A stretch of DNA of 64,000 nt, taken from contig NZ_CP016447.1 of NCBI RefSeq assembly GCF_001714725.1, positions 806,001-870,000 of the forward strand, read 5' to 3'. A program made the translations under genes and the position numbers. The stretch comes from Acidovorax sp. RAC01 (GTDB lineage Bacteria > Pseudomonadota > Gammaproteobacteria > Burkholderiales > Burkholderiaceae_C). Below are positions 52,162 through 61,373 of this stretch, in pieces (within the stretch, counting starts at the first letter, position 1; every line of letters begins with the position of its first letter). The notes beneath the pieces are model-generated. The model made no database searches. It was not told the DNA's origin and saw nothing but the letters and a program-made list of their open reading frames with translations.

Positions 52162-53517
52162 TTACAGCGTGCCGTAGCTGTGCAGACCGCTGAGGAACAT
52201 ATTGACCCCCAGAAACGCGAAGGTGGTCACGGCCAGACCGACCAGCGCCCACCAGGCAGAAATGGCACCGCGCAGGCCTTTCATCAGGCGCATGTGCAGC
52301 CAGGCGGCGTAGTTGAGCCAGACGATCAGTGCCCATGTTTCCTTCGGGTCCCAGCTCCAGTAACCACCCCAAGCCTCGGCCGCCCACAGGGCACCCAGTA
52401 CCGTGGCGATGGTGAAGAAGGCAAAGCCCACCGCGATCGACTTGTACATCACATCGTCAAGGATCTCGAACGACGGCAGCCGCGCGGCAATACGCTTGCG
52501 CCCCAGCAGGATGCCCGCCACGATGAAGGCGGAAATGCCGAAGTACACCATCCAGTAGCCGCCACCGTTCTCGGTCGCGCCCTGGCGGAAAACGATAGGC
52601 TCAAAGCACAGCACGACGCCCAGCAGCCACAGCGGCGCGAGCTTGTACCAGCGGGTTTCCGTGGCCTGCTGCTTGATCAGGTAGGCAAAGGCAACCATGG
52701 CTGCCAAGGCGAACGTACCGTAGCCAATGAAATTGGCGGGCACATGCAACTTCATCCACCAGCTCTTGAGGGCCGGTACCAGGGGCTGGATCTCGTGCGC
52801 CTCACGCACCACCGTGTACCAGAGCAGGAACCCCACAGCCGCGCTCACCACCAGCATCACGAAGCCGCCCAGCGCACGGGTGTCGTACTGCTCTTCGTAG
52901 TACAGATAGAACGCGGCGGTCATCCAGCAGAACAGCACGAACACCTCGTACAGGTTGCTCACCGGGATATGGCCGATGTCCGGCCCGATGAGGTAGCTTT
53001 CGTACCAGCGCACCATGGTGCCGATCAGTGCCATGGCCACGGCCACCCAGGCAATGCGCGAGCCGAGAAGGCTCATGGTCCGGCCTTCGCCGCTTGAAAA
53101 CATGCCGATCCAGTAGAACGCAGTGCTCATGAAAAAGAGCATGCTCATCCACAGGATGGCCGACTGGCTGGACAGGAAGTACTTGAGCAGGAACACCGCA
53201 TCGGCGCGGGCCAGGCTGCCAGCGCCTTCCTGCTGGTAGAGCCCGATGGCCAGCAGCGACGCTGCAGCCACGATCAGCGCCAGGACGCGCAGCGGCCGCC
53301 AGAACCAGCCCAGCCAGATCATCGACGGAATGGTGCCGACCAGGATGCCCTTTTCGTACCCGTCCATGAAGCTGCCGTAGCGCTGCAACGCAAAAACCCC
53401 GCCCACGGTCACCAGCAGGGCAAACACCCAGTCGAACCAGTTGCGGCGAGAGAAGTAACTCTCGTTGAGGGTGACGGTGGTCGTCGTCGGATTCGGGGAA
53501 GATGTCACGGTGTTCAT
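52162..53517 (-). CDS. ccsB: CcsB/CcsA-type cytochrome c maturation protein
   Basis: Membrane component of system II cytochrome c biogenesis, which with ResB moves heme out and attaches it to apocytochromes (also called ResC or CcsA). The 451-residue protein has about eight or more membrane segments. The tryptophan-rich heme-handling motif WGGYWSWDPKETWALI is near residue 370, with flanking histidines (KLHVPANFIGYG; WLHMRLMKG). The ATG at 53517 overlaps the resB stop by 4 bases. Naming of this family varies between databases. Confidence 0.92.
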   Translation of the reverse strand: MNTVTSSPNPTTTTVTLNESYFSRRNWFDWVFALLVTVGGVFALQRYGSFMDGYEKGILVGTIPSMIWLGWFWRPLRVLALIVAAASLLAIGLYQQEGAGSLARADAVFLLKYFLSSQSAILWMSMLFFMSTAFYWIGMFSSGEGRTMSLLGSRIAWVAVAMALIGTMVRWYESYLIGPDIGHIPVSNLYEVFVLFCWMTAAFYLYYEEQYDTRALGGFVMLVVSAAVGFLLWYTVVREAHEIQPLVPALKSWWMKLHVPANFIGYGTFALAAMVAFAYLIKQQATETRWYKLAPLWLLGVVLCFEPIVFRQGATENGGGYWMVYFGISAFIVAGILLGRKRIAARLPSFEILDDVMYKSIAVGFAFFTIATVLGALWAAEAWGGYWSWDPKETWALIVWLNYAAWLHMRLMKGLRGAISAWWALVGLAVTTFAFLGVNMFLSGLHSYGTL

Positions 53518-55667
53518 GCGGTGCCTTGGCGGGGGGATGCCCCGATCAATTTCTGAGCAAGCTGTACAAACTCCTGGTCGCCGTCCATGGTCTTGCGGTT
53601 GGTCGACAGGGCCATGGTCGCGCGGGTGCGGCCGTCCTGCGGCGCAATCCAGATCCATACGCGCCGCTCACGCACGTACAGCATGGCAAAGATGCCCAGG
53701 ATCAGCAAGGTACACCCCAGATAGACAATGTTCTTTCCAGGGGCTCGCGCCACCTGGAACACGCTGGCCTGCACCTGCGTGAAGTCCTTGAGTTCGAACG
53801 CCAGGGGCGCGGGGTACACCTGGGCATCGCTGAGCGACAGCACGGCCTGGGTCATGAAGCCGCGGGTCTGGTCGTCTTGCGCCAGCGGGGCAAGGCCGGC
53901 CTGCTGGCGTGTGAGCTGCGCCAGCTCGAACAGCGTTCCATTGAGAATGCGGACCAGCACTTCGCCCGCGCGCGCGCGCTCGGCTTCAGGCACGTTGGCC
54001 TCCATGAAATCCGACACGGCCTGCAGGCCCCCGGTGGGCTTGCCGTTGTCCAGGCCCTGCCCCGCAAACAGCGACAGCGCACGCGATGCCGACTGCTGCA
54101 ACTGGCCCGAGAGGTCGCCGCGCGAGGGATCGATCGCTTGCGCCACGTAGCGGCGTACCGCCTCCTCGCGCGCCGCGGGGTCGGCCAGCGCGGCCTTCAT
54201 GCGCACAAAGCCGTCCATGCTGCCCTTGTCGTCTGCAGGCACCCGCAGGTAGCGAAACGGCTCCGACGGCGTTTCGCGCACGCCCATCAGAAACACCGGC
54301 ACGCCGTCGCCCGTGTCCACGGGCAGCATGTAGTTATGGAACTCACGCGCCTGCCCTGCCGCGTCGCGCAGCTTGTAGGTCACGCTCGGGCCCACGTTGC
54401 GCAGTTCCTTCTTGGTCACCGTCTTGTTGGCGGCACCCAGCCGGGATTCGACCGACTCGCGCAGGTCGACCTTGCGCACATCCACACTCGTCTCGCCAGG
54501 GCCTGCACCGGCGAAGTTTTCCACGTTGATGGTGCGCAGGGCCGTGAACTCCAGGGTCAGCGTGTCGTTGCCGGGCAGCCCGCCCTTGTTGGTCAGCTGG
54601 GTGGAATTGCCCACCACGCCTTCCACATCAAAACCCTTGGCGCCCGCCACCATGGGCACCGCGCGCAGTTTCAGGTGCGAGCCGCCGTCGTCAAAGCTCG
54701 ACTGATAGATCTCGATGCCCTTGTAGCTGGCCGGGTGGTTCACCTCGACCCGCGCGGGCGTTTTTTCGCCGGTGGCCTTGTCATGGATGACGATCTCGCT
54801 GGCAAACAGCTTGGGCATGCCGGTGGAGTAATGCTCCACGATGAATTTCTTGAGCTCGATGGCAAAGGGCAAATCTTGCAGGAGCACGCCATCCGACTGG
54901 TTCAGGATGGCGGTGCTGGACTGCGTGCCTTCGGCCACCAGCAGGTTGCCGCGGAAGGTGGGGTTGCGCTCGGACAGGCGGTGCTCGGGCTTCACATCGG
55001 CGATCAGGCCGCCGCCCTGGTAAGGCGTCTTGCCGCCCCAGAGCATCTGCGCACGCACGATCAGGTCGCCATCGAGCAGGCCGCCGATGCACACCAGCAC
55101 GATCGCGCTGTGCGCCGCGATGTAGCCCAGCTTGTTGGCAGCACCCGCCTTGGCAGCCACCATCCAGCCGGTGCCGGGGCCTGCGGCGGTATCGCGCTGC
55201 TGCAGGCGTACCTTCCAGCCGCCGCCGGCCAGCATGGTGCCAATGCGGCGTGCCTCGGCCTCGGCGCCATCGGCCAAGTCGGCCTCGGCCTTGTGGTGAA
55301 ACGCCTTGAGGCTCTGCTCGCGGATGTTTTCCTTGTACACGCGCAGGTCGGCCAGGATCTTGGGCGTGTTGCGGGCGATGCACAGCGATGTGCTGAGCAC
55401 CAGGAACGCCAGGATCAGCAGGAACCACCAGGCGCTGTACACCGCGTTGAGCTGGATGGCGCCAAACACTTCCGCCCAGAACGGGCCGAACTGGTTGACG
55501 TAGTTGACCGCCGGCTCGTGCTGCTTGAGCACCGTGCCGATGACCGACGCGATGCAGATCACCGTGAGCAACGAGATCGCAAACCGCATCGAGGAGAGCA
55601 ACTCGATACCGGAACGCAGGGCCTGGGAGCCGGACCGGACGCTAAGGCCCTGGGTGTTGTCGGACAT
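53514..55667 (-). CDS. resB: ResB-like cytochrome c biogenesis protein
   Basis: Large membrane partner of CcsB in system II. The 717-residue protein has N-terminal membrane segments (SMRFAISLLTVICIASVIGT near 27; YSAWWFLLILAFLVLSTSLC near 77) and another near 170-190. A large periplasmic beta-rich region spans about residues 200-640 (e.g. NHPASYKGIEIYQSSFDDGG), followed by a last membrane segment (NIVYLGCTLLILGIFAMLYV) and a short cytosolic tail. First gene of the pair, starting 28 bases past the terminator of the cytochrome gene. Confidence 0.93.
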   Translation of the reverse strand: MSDNTQGLSVRSGSQALRSGIELLSSMRFAISLLTVICIASVIGTVLKQHEPAVNYVNQFGPFWAEVFGAIQLNAVYSAWWFLLILAFLVLSTSLCIARNTPKILADLRVYKENIREQSLKAFHHKAEADLADGAEAEARRIGTMLAGGGWKVRLQQRDTAAGPGTGWMVAAKAGAANKLGYIAAHSAIVLVCIGGLLDGDLIVRAQMLWGGKTPYQGGGLIADVKPEHRLSERNPTFRGNLLVAEGTQSSTAILNQSDGVLLQDLPFAIELKKFIVEHYSTGMPKLFASEIVIHDKATGEKTPARVEVNHPASYKGIEIYQSSFDDGGSHLKLRAVPMVAGAKGFDVEGVVGNSTQLTNKGGLPGNDTLTLEFTALRTINVENFAGAGPGETSVDVRKVDLRESVESRLGAANKTVTKKELRNVGPSVTYKLRDAAGQAREFHNYMLPVDTGDGVPVFLMGVRETPSEPFRYLRVPADDKGSMDGFVRMKAALADPAAREEAVRRYVAQAIDPSRGDLSGQLQQSASRALSLFAGQGLDNGKPTGGLQAVSDFMEANVPEAERARAGEVLVRILNGTLFELAQLTRQQAGLAPLAQDDQTRGFMTQAVLSLSDAQVYPAPLAFELKDFTQVQASVFQVARAPGKNIVYLGCTLLILGIFAMLYVRERRVWIWIAPQDGRTRATMALSTNRKTMDGDQEFVQLAQKLIGASPRQGTA

Positions 55668-55694
55668 GGATGGAAGTGGCTACGGGCACGAAAC

Positions 55695-55735
55695 AAAAAG
55701 GGCGGGCCATCTGTGCGATGGACCCGCCCTTTTTG
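55695..55735 (-). terminator. Rho-independent terminator after the cytochrome c4 gene
   Basis: Hairpin with arms GGGCGGG(t)CCAT / ATGGCCCGCCC, one bulged base, 7-base loop, followed by TTTTT on the minus strand. The plus strand also has a T-run after the stem, so it could act in both directions. It lies 61 bases after the cytochrome stop and only 28 bases ahead of resB. Confidence 0.85.
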
Positions 55736-55795
55736 GGTTTGTTATTGGCGGTTGGTTCCGTGCGGCCAGGCGGTCTGGGCCCCTGGCAGCAAATA

Positions 55796-56425
55796 TCAGC
55801 GCAGGCCGGCGATGTAGTCGGAGACGGCGCGGATTTCCTTGTCGTTCAGCTTGGCCGCGACCTGCGTCATCTGCGTGCTGTTGGCGCGCGAGCCGTCGCG
55901 GAACATGTTGAGCTGGGCCACGGTGTAGTCAGCGTGCTGGCCCGACAGACGGGGGTACTGCGCCGGGATGCCAGCACCGTTCGGGCTGTGGCAGCCAGCG
56001 CAGGCGGCGATCTGGCGGTCGGCAATACCGCCGCGGTAGATGCGCTCGCCCAGGGCGACCAGTTCCTTGTCTTTGGCAAAGCCAGCCTTGATGGGCTTGG
56101 AAGCCACCCAGTAGGCGATGTTCTTCATGTCGTCGTCCGACAGGGCGCTGGCAAAGCCCTTCATGACCGCGTTGTTGCGCTTGCCCGACTTGAACTCGTG
56201 CAACTGTTTGACCAGGTACTCGGGGTGCTGCGCCGACAGCTTGGGGTTGGCGGCGATGGCCGAGTTGCCGTCTGCGCCGTGGCAGGCCGCACACACCGCG
56301 GTGTACAGCGCCTCGCCCTTGACGAGATCCGGTCTGGCTGCTTTGGGCGCTTCACCCGCTGCAAAGGCCGTAAAAACAGGTGCTGCCAGTGCGGCAGCCG
56401 TCAGCAAGGAGGCGAGCAACTTCAT
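55796..56425 (-). CDS. Cytochrome c4-type diheme protein
   Basis: A periplasmic diheme c-type cytochrome of the c4 family that donates electrons to terminal oxidases. The 209-residue precursor has a signal peptide (LLASLLTAAALAAPVFTAFA) and two class I heme sites, CAACH at 45-49 and CAGCH at 142-146. Methionine ligands probably lie in MKGFASAL and the matching C-terminal MTQVAAKL. It depends on the ResB/CcsB system encoded next to it. Divergent from engB. Confidence 0.93.
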   Translation of the reverse strand: MKLLASLLTAAALAAPVFTAFAAGEAPKAARPDLVKGEALYTAVCAACHGADGNSAIAANPKLSAQHPEYLVKQLHEFKSGKRNNAVMKGFASALSDDDMKNIAYWVASKPIKAGFAKDKELVALGERIYRGGIADRQIAACAGCHSPNGAGIPAQYPRLSGQHADYTVAQLNMFRDGSRANSTQMTQVAAKLNDKEIRAVSDYIAGLR

Positions 56426-56465
56426 ATCGAGGGTGTGTGTTTATGTGCGCAAAACCCCGCGATTC

Positions 56466-56471
56466 TACAAT
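56466..56471 (+). promoter_or_regulatory. Possible -10 box of engB
   Basis: TACAAT at 56466-56471, 26 bases ahead of the engB ATG, in the 72-base divergent spacer with the cytochrome gene. No convincing -35 element. Confidence 0.3.
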
Positions 56472-56497
56472 GACGCTCCCTCGCATCCCAATTCCCC

Positions 56498-57277
56498 ATG
56501 ACGACACTCCCCACTGCGCCAGTTGCTGGCTCTCTTCCGCCCGCACCTGACGCCAAGATCGCCATGGGCTGGATGCACACCGCCAGGTTCCTCACAACGG
56601 CCGCGCAGCTGCACCACCTGCCCCCGATCCACGTTCCCGAAATCGCCTTCGTGGGCCGCTCCAACGCGGGCAAATCCACCTGCATCAACACGCTCACGCA
56701 GCAAAAGCAGCTGGCGTTTGCCTCCAAAAGGCCCGGCCGCACGCAGCACATCAACCTGTTTTCGCTGGGCAAGCACGGCGTGACCGATGCGGTGCTGGCC
56801 GACTTGCCAGGCTACGGCTACGCCAAGGTCTCGCGCTCCGACAAGCTGCGCTGGCAACAGGTGATGGTCAATTACCTGGTCAGCCGCCCCGGCCTCACGG
56901 GCATTGTGTTGCTGTGCGATCCCCGCCTGGGGCTGACCGAGCTGGACGAGGCGCTGCTTGAAGTGCTGCGCCCGCGGGTGGAAGAAGGCCTCAAGTTCCT
57001 GATCCTGCTGACCAAGGCCGACAAGCTCACGCGCGCCGAGCAGGCCAAGGTGCTGTCGATTACGCGACTGCAGGCGGGCGGCGGCGAGGTGAAGATGTTC
57101 TCCGCGCTCAAGAAGCAGGGGGTGGACGAAGTGGCCCAGCTGCTGTGGCAGTGGTCGCACCCCGCCCAGCCTGGCGCGGCGGGTGCCCCGCAAGCGGCCG
57201 ATGCCACGCCAGAGCCGACCGCAGCCGCCCCGGACGAGGCCCCAGGCCCCGCCGCCGAAAAATCCCAGCCAAATTAG
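56498..57277 (+). CDS. engB: YihA/EngB ribosome-biogenesis GTPase
   Basis: Essential TrmE-Era-EngA-EngB family GTPase involved in large ribosomal subunit assembly and cell division. The 259-residue protein has G1 GRSNAGKST at 53-61, G3 DLPGYGYAK near 100, and G4 TKADK near 170. The last ~40 residues are an Ala/Pro-rich tail not seen in the core family. No Shine-Dalgarno sequence is evident. Confidence 0.95.
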   Translation: MTTLPTAPVAGSLPPAPDAKIAMGWMHTARFLTTAAQLHHLPPIHVPEIAFVGRSNAGKSTCINTLTQQKQLAFASKRPGRTQHINLFSLGKHGVTDAVLADLPGYGYAKVSRSDKLRWQQVMVNYLVSRPGLTGIVLLCDPRLGLTELDEALLEVLRPRVEEGLKFLILLTKADKLTRAEQAKVLSITRLQAGGGEVKMFSALKKQGVDEVAQLLWQWSHPAQPGAAGAPQAADATPEPTAAAPDEAPGPAAEKSQPN

Positions 57278-57278
57278 C

Positions 57279-57327
57279 CTCTAGCGCTTGATAGGATTGC
57301 GCTGGATGCTATTTAAACAATAGCAAA
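57279..57327 (+). repeat. Intergenic repeat, copy D (engB-hydrolase gap)
   Basis: Fills the whole 50-base gap: CTCTAGCGCTTGATAGGATT, GCGCTGGATGCTATTTAAAC, AATAGCAAA. Shares the GCGCTTGAT core with copies A, B and E and the GATGCTA..TAGCA hairpin half with copies B and C. Confidence 0.6.
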
Positions 57328-58233
57328 ATGATCCAGACGCAAGCTGTTCACCTCCCCCAGGGCATCACGCTCGAATGCCGCGTCAGCGGCCTGGTGGGGC
57401 GCCCTGTGCTGCTGTTCCTGCACGGCTTTCCCGAGGGTGCATTCATCTGGGACGAATTGCTACTGGCGTTCTCACGCCCCGAAAACGGGGGCTACCGCTG
57501 CGTGGCACCGTACCTGCGCGGCTTCGGCCCGTCCAGCAGCCCGGCCGAGGTGGAAGCCTACCGGGCCAAGCACCTGGTCAACGACCTGGCTGCGCTGATT
57601 GATGCCGAGAGCGCATCGGGCCCCGTGGAATGCCTGGTGGCGCACGACTGGGGCGGTGCCGTGGCGTGGAACCTGGCCAACCAGCAGCCCGGGCGGATGA
57701 AACGCCTGGCCATCATCAACTCGCCACACCCCGGTGCGTTCTTGCGCGAGCTGCAGCACCATGCGGGGCAACAGGCCGCCAGCCAGTACATGCATTTTTT
57801 GTGTCGCCCGGATGCCGAGGCGCTGCTGGCCGAAGACGACTTCCGGCGGCTGTTCGGGTTTTTCGATGCGCCGGACGGTACCGCGCCCGCCTGGCTGACC
57901 GACAGCGTGCGCGCCCAGTACCGTGCGCTGTGGCAACACGGGCTGACCGGCGCCTGCAACTACTACCGCGCCAGCCCGCTGCGCCCGCCGCGCGAAGGCG
58001 ACCCGGGCGCCCGGGCGGTGACGCTGCCCGACGCCATGCTCACCGTGACCGTGCCGACGCTTGTTCTCTGGGGCATGGACGACCCGGCGCTGCTGCCCGG
58101 TCTGCTGGACGGCCTTCCCGGCTGGGTCCCACAACTGAAACTCCAGCAGGTGGAAAAAGCCTCGCACTGGATCGTGCACGAGCACCCGGAGCGTGTGGCC
58201 ATGGAACTCCAGCGCTTTTTACTATCAACTTGA
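57328..58233 (+). CDS. Alpha/beta hydrolase, epoxide-hydrolase-like
   Basis: A 301-residue alpha/beta-hydrolase-fold protein. The oxyanion motif HGFPEGAFIWDE is at 32-43. The nucleophile elbow AHDWGGAVAW holds Asp107, as in epoxide hydrolases and haloalkane dehalogenases. The acid loop WGMDDPALLP is near 248 and the catalytic His280 is in SHWIVHEHPE. An Asp nucleophile argues against an esterase. No signal peptide. Substrate unknown. Flanked on both sides by copies of the intergenic repeat. Confidence 0.88.
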   Translation: MIQTQAVHLPQGITLECRVSGLVGRPVLLFLHGFPEGAFIWDELLLAFSRPENGGYRCVAPYLRGFGPSSSPAEVEAYRAKHLVNDLAALIDAESASGPVECLVAHDWGGAVAWNLANQQPGRMKRLAIINSPHPGAFLRELQHHAGQQAASQYMHFLCRPDAEALLAEDDFRRLFGFFDAPDGTAPAWLTDSVRAQYRALWQHGLTGACNYYRASPLRPPREGDPGARAVTLPDAMLTVTVPTLVLWGMDDPALLPGLLDGLPGWVPQLKLQQVEKASHWIVHEHPERVAMELQRFLLST

Positions 58234-58290
58234 TAGCGCAAAAGGCAATCTCATCAAGCGCCAAAGGGATTTTTGACTTGAATTTTGCCT
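58214..58290 (-). repeat. Intergenic repeat, copy E (after the hydrolase gene)
   Basis: On the minus strand: TTTGGCGCTTGATGAGATTG, CCTTTTGCGCTATCAAGTTG, ATAGTAAAA. Shares GGCGCTTGAT and GATTGC..GCGCT with copy D. It overlaps the last codons of the hydrolase gene, whose C-terminus (FLLST) is therefore partly repeat-derived. Confidence 0.5.
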
Positions 58291-58342
58291 TCCAACCTCC
58301 AGAGGGCAATCCCACCACCGCCCCGCACGGGCCGCAGCCCCG

Positions 58343-59209
58343 TCAGTACACCGAAGCCTCGCCGAGAGGCCGTGTCTTGAACCGCTTGTGCACCCAGTAG
58401 TACTGACCGGGCGATACGTCGATGTAGCCCTGCAGCTGCGCGTTCATGCGCGCGGTGTCTGCCTCGGCATCGTCCGATGGATAGCCGGGCCACGCCGGGG
58501 TGATCTCGGCCACGTAGCCTTCGGGCGTGAGCCGCGTGACCATGGCAATCACCTTGGCCCGGCCCAGCCGCGCAAAACGCGAGAGCGAGGGCACCGTGGC
58601 AGCCTGCACGCCGTAAAACGGCACAAACAGCGAATCGTTGCGGCCAAAGTCCATGTCGGGCAGCAGGTACAGCAGGCCACCCTTTCGCAGATTGGCAATG
58701 ATGGGCTTGACGCCATCGTTGCGGTTGAGCATGCGCACGTCGCCAAAGCGCTGGCGGCCTTCGCGGAACCAGGCGTCCACGGCCGGGTCCGGGTGCGTGG
58801 CAAAAATCGAGGTGAACGCCCGCGGCGTGTGCAGCGTAAGCGCCGAGCCGCCCGCGTCCATGCCGTAGAAGTGCGGCGCGAAGATGATGGTGGGCGTGTC
58901 GCCCTCCAGCTCCTGCAACGCGCCCGTAAGCTTCACGCGCTGCTGCACCACATCGCGCGGGGCAAACCACAGCCAGCTGCGGTCCAGCCACGACTGGCAA
59001 AACACCACAAAGGTCTCCTGCGCCCAGGCACGGCGCTGCGCCTCGGGCACATCGGGGTAGCACAGCGCCAGGTTGCGCAACGCCACGCGACGGCGCGGGG
59101 CGGCCAGCACAAACAGCACCCGGCCGATCAGCCAGCCCATGCCGCGCAGCACCGGCAGCGGCAGCCGGGCCAGCACACGCATGAACCACACGCCCAGGCG
59201 CCCGGTCAT
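58343..59209 (-). CDS. LpxL-type lipid A acyltransferase (HX4D)
   Basis: Inner-membrane late acyltransferase of lipid A synthesis (LpxL/HtrB family). The 288-residue protein has an N-terminal membrane anchor (residues ~13-37) and the catalytic HX4D motif His113-FYGM-Asp118 (APHFYGMD). It also has the substrate-pocket blocks GLLYLLPDMDFG and VHKRFKTRP at the C-terminus. The ATG at 59209 overlaps the stop of the upstream acyltransferase by 4 bases. The exact acyl chain and position cannot be predicted. Confidence 0.9.
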   Translation of the reverse strand: MTGRLGVWFMRVLARLPLPVLRGMGWLIGRVLFVLAAPRRRVALRNLALCYPDVPEAQRRAWAQETFVVFCQSWLDRSWLWFAPRDVVQQRVKLTGALQELEGDTPTIIFAPHFYGMDAGGSALTLHTPRAFTSIFATHPDPAVDAWFREGRQRFGDVRMLNRNDGVKPIIANLRKGGLLYLLPDMDFGRNDSLFVPFYGVQAATVPSLSRFARLGRAKVIAMVTRLTPEGYVAEITPAWPGYPSDDAEADTARMNAQLQGYIDVSPGQYYWVHKRFKTRPLGEASVY

Positions 59210-60060
59210 GCGGGGGCTCCTGCGGCGGGCGCGCCTTCGCCACGGGGCTGCTTGTAGCGTCCGTAGCCCCACAGGTACTGCCCCGGGCACTGGCGGATCA
59301 GGTGTTCCATGGCCTGGTTGATCTGCACGAGCGCTTCCGTCATGTCGGCAGACAGCGGCTGCGCCAGCGGCTCGAAATAGGTGGCAAAACCCCGGCCCCA
59401 GGCCAGGCGCTCGCAGCGCACCAGCACCACCGCTGCGCCCGTCTGCTGCGCCAGGCGGGCGGCCAGCGTCATCGTGTAGGCGTTCTGCCCAAAAAACGGT
59501 GCCCACTGGCCCTGGCCCTCGGGCGGCACCTGGTCGGGCAGCAGGCCCACGGCCTCGCCGCGGCGCAGCGCCTTGATCATCTGGCGCACGCCCGCCAGCG
59601 TGGTCGGCACGGCCAGCATGCCGGGTCGGTTGCGGGCGGTTTCCATCACCCGGGCCAGCCAGGCCTGGCGCGCGGGGCGGTACAGCACGGTGATGGGGCC
59701 GCGGCTGGCGCTCCAGCCCCGCGCCACGGCCTGTGCAGACAACTCAAAGCACCCCTGGTGCGGCGTCAAGAACACCACGCCGCGCCCTTGGGCATACGCC
59801 GCGTCCACGCAGGCATGGCCCACCACCGAACAGGGCAGCGGCGCGCCCAGCCACAGCCGCGGCAGCTCGGCCACCATGCGGCCCGCGTGCCCCACGGCCG
59901 CACGCACCTGCGCAAACCGGTAGCCCGCCCGCGCCGAATTCGCCATGAACCGCCGCCGGTACGTGGGCGACGCCGCAAACGCCACCCAGCCCATGGCTGC
60001 GCCCAGCGCATGCAACAGCCACAGCGGAACCACGGAAAAGAATCGGAAGACGACTGGCAT
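59206..60060 (-). CDS. LpxL-type acyltransferase paralogue (HX4E)
   Basis: A second LpxL/LpxM-like acyltransferase, 284 residues, only distantly similar to its neighbour. The catalytic motif is HX4E, His101-QGCF-Glu106 (TPHQGCFE). The VGLLPDQVPPEGQG segment near 200 is typical. The N-terminus is hydrophobic (FFSVVPLWLLHALGAAMGWVAF). The pair is translationally coupled and probably adds the two secondary acyl chains to lipid A. Divergent from metK. Confidence 0.9.
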   Translation of the reverse strand: MPVVFRFFSVVPLWLLHALGAAMGWVAFAASPTYRRRFMANSARAGYRFAQVRAAVGHAGRMVAELPRLWLGAPLPCSVVGHACVDAAYAQGRGVVFLTPHQGCFELSAQAVARGWSASRGPITVLYRPARQAWLARVMETARNRPGMLAVPTTLAGVRQMIKALRRGEAVGLLPDQVPPEGQGQWAPFFGQNAYTMTLAARLAQQTGAAVVLVRCERLAWGRGFATYFEPLAQPLSADMTEALVQINQAMEHLIRQCPGQYLWGYGRYKQPRGEGAPAAGAPA

Positions 60061-60191
60061 TAAAATGATCGGGTCGCTGAGTTAAATGAGCAACTTGCAG
60101 GGCGACGTTAAAAAATTCTGCTAAAGCGTTCGCCAAAGCTCCCCAGGCTGCGGGCGACGCCCAAAATGCCGGAACACAGGAGTTTATTCAA

Positions 60192-61373
60192 ATGGCGAAC
60201 GACTTTCTCTTCACCTCGGAATCCGTGTCTGAAGGCCACCCCGACAAGGTGGCTGACCAGATCTCCGACGCAATCCTTGACGCGATCTTCAAGCAAGACC
60301 CCCGCAGCCGCGTCGCCGCAGAAACGCTGACCAACACCGGTCTTGTCGTGCTGGCCGGCGAGATCACCACCAATGCCCATGTGGACTACATCCAGGTGGC
60401 GCGCGACACCATCAAGCGCATCGGCTACGACAACACCGACTACGGCATCGACTACAAAGGCTGCGCCGTGCTGGTGGCCTACGACAAGCAGAGCAACGAC
60501 ATCGCCCAGGGCGTGGACCACGCATCCGATGACCACCTGAACACCGGCGCTGGCGACCAGGGCCTGATGTTTGGCTACGCCTGCGACGAGACGCCCGAGC
60601 TGATGCCTGCGCCCATCTACTACGCACACCGCCTGGTCGAGCGCCAGGCCCAGCTGCGCAAGGACGGCCGCCTGCCCTTTTTGCGCCCTGACGCCAAGTC
60701 GCAAGTGACGATGCGCTATGTGGACGGCAAGCCCCACAGCATCGACACCGTGGTGCTCTCCACCCAGCACCATCCCGACCAGAGCGAAACACAAACGAAG
60801 ATGAAGGCCTCGTTCACCGAAGCCATCATCGAAGAGATCATCAAGCCCGTGCTGCCCAAGGAATGGCTGCAGAACACGCGCTATCTGATCAACCCCACCG
60901 GCCGCTTTGTCATCGGCGGCCCCCAGGGTGACTGCGGTCTCACGGGCCGCAAGATCATCGTGGACACCTACGGCGGTGCCTGCCCCCACGGTGGCGGCGC
61001 CTTCAGCGGCAAGGACCCAACGAAGGTGGACCGCAGCGCCGCCTACGCCGCCCGCTACGTGGCCAAGAACATCGTGGCTGCCGGCCTGGCGCGCCAGTGC
61101 CAGATCCAGGTGGCATATGCGATTGGCGTGGCAGAGCCCATGAACATCACGGTGTACACCGAAGGCACGGGCGTGGTGTCGGACGAGCGTCTGGCGGCCC
61201 TGGTGCGCGAGCACTTCGACCTGCGCCCCAAGGGCATCATCCAGATGCTGGACCTGCTGCGCCCCATCTACGAAAAGACGGCGGCGTATGGCCACTTCGG
61301 CCGCGAAGAACCCGAGTTCACCTGGGAGAAGACCGATAAAGCTGCTGCGCTTCGCGCTGCAGCGGGGCTGTAA
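60192..61373 (+). CDS. metK: MetK, S-adenosylmethionine synthetase
   Basis: Makes SAM from methionine and ATP in the cytosol. The 393-residue protein shows [31 protein letters not shown] (near 118), the [19 protein letters not shown]-loop-like motif (near 275) and the conserved C-terminus [21 protein letters not shown] precedes the ATG by 10 bases. A 131-base leader separates it from the divergent acyltransferase gene. The last 14 codons fall inside the first copy of a 121-base tandem duplication. Confidence 0.98.
   Translation: MANDFLFTSESVSEGHPDKVADQISDAILDAIFKQDPRSRVAAETLTNTGLVVLAGEITTNAHVDYIQVARDTIKRIGYDNTDYGIDYKGCAVLVAYDKQSNDIAQGVDHASDDHLNTGAGDQGLMFGYACDETPELMPAPIYYAHRLVERQAQLRKDGRLPFLRPDAKSQVTMRYVDGKPHSIDTVVLSTQHHPDQSETQTKMKASFTEAIIEEIIKPVLPKEWLQNTRYLINPTGRFVIGGPQGDCGLTGRKIIVDTYGGACPHGGGAFSGKDPTKVDRSAAYAARYVAKNIVAAGLARQCQIQVAYAIGVAEPMNITVYTEGTGVVSDERLAALVREHFDLRPKGIIQMLDLLRPIYEKTAAYGHFGREEPEFTWEKTDKAAALRAAAGL

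Noticed and set aside
60061..60191. A known SAM or SAH riboswitch before metK
   Set aside because: The leader does not show the conserved cores of the classes I know; kept only as a low-interest structural candidate.
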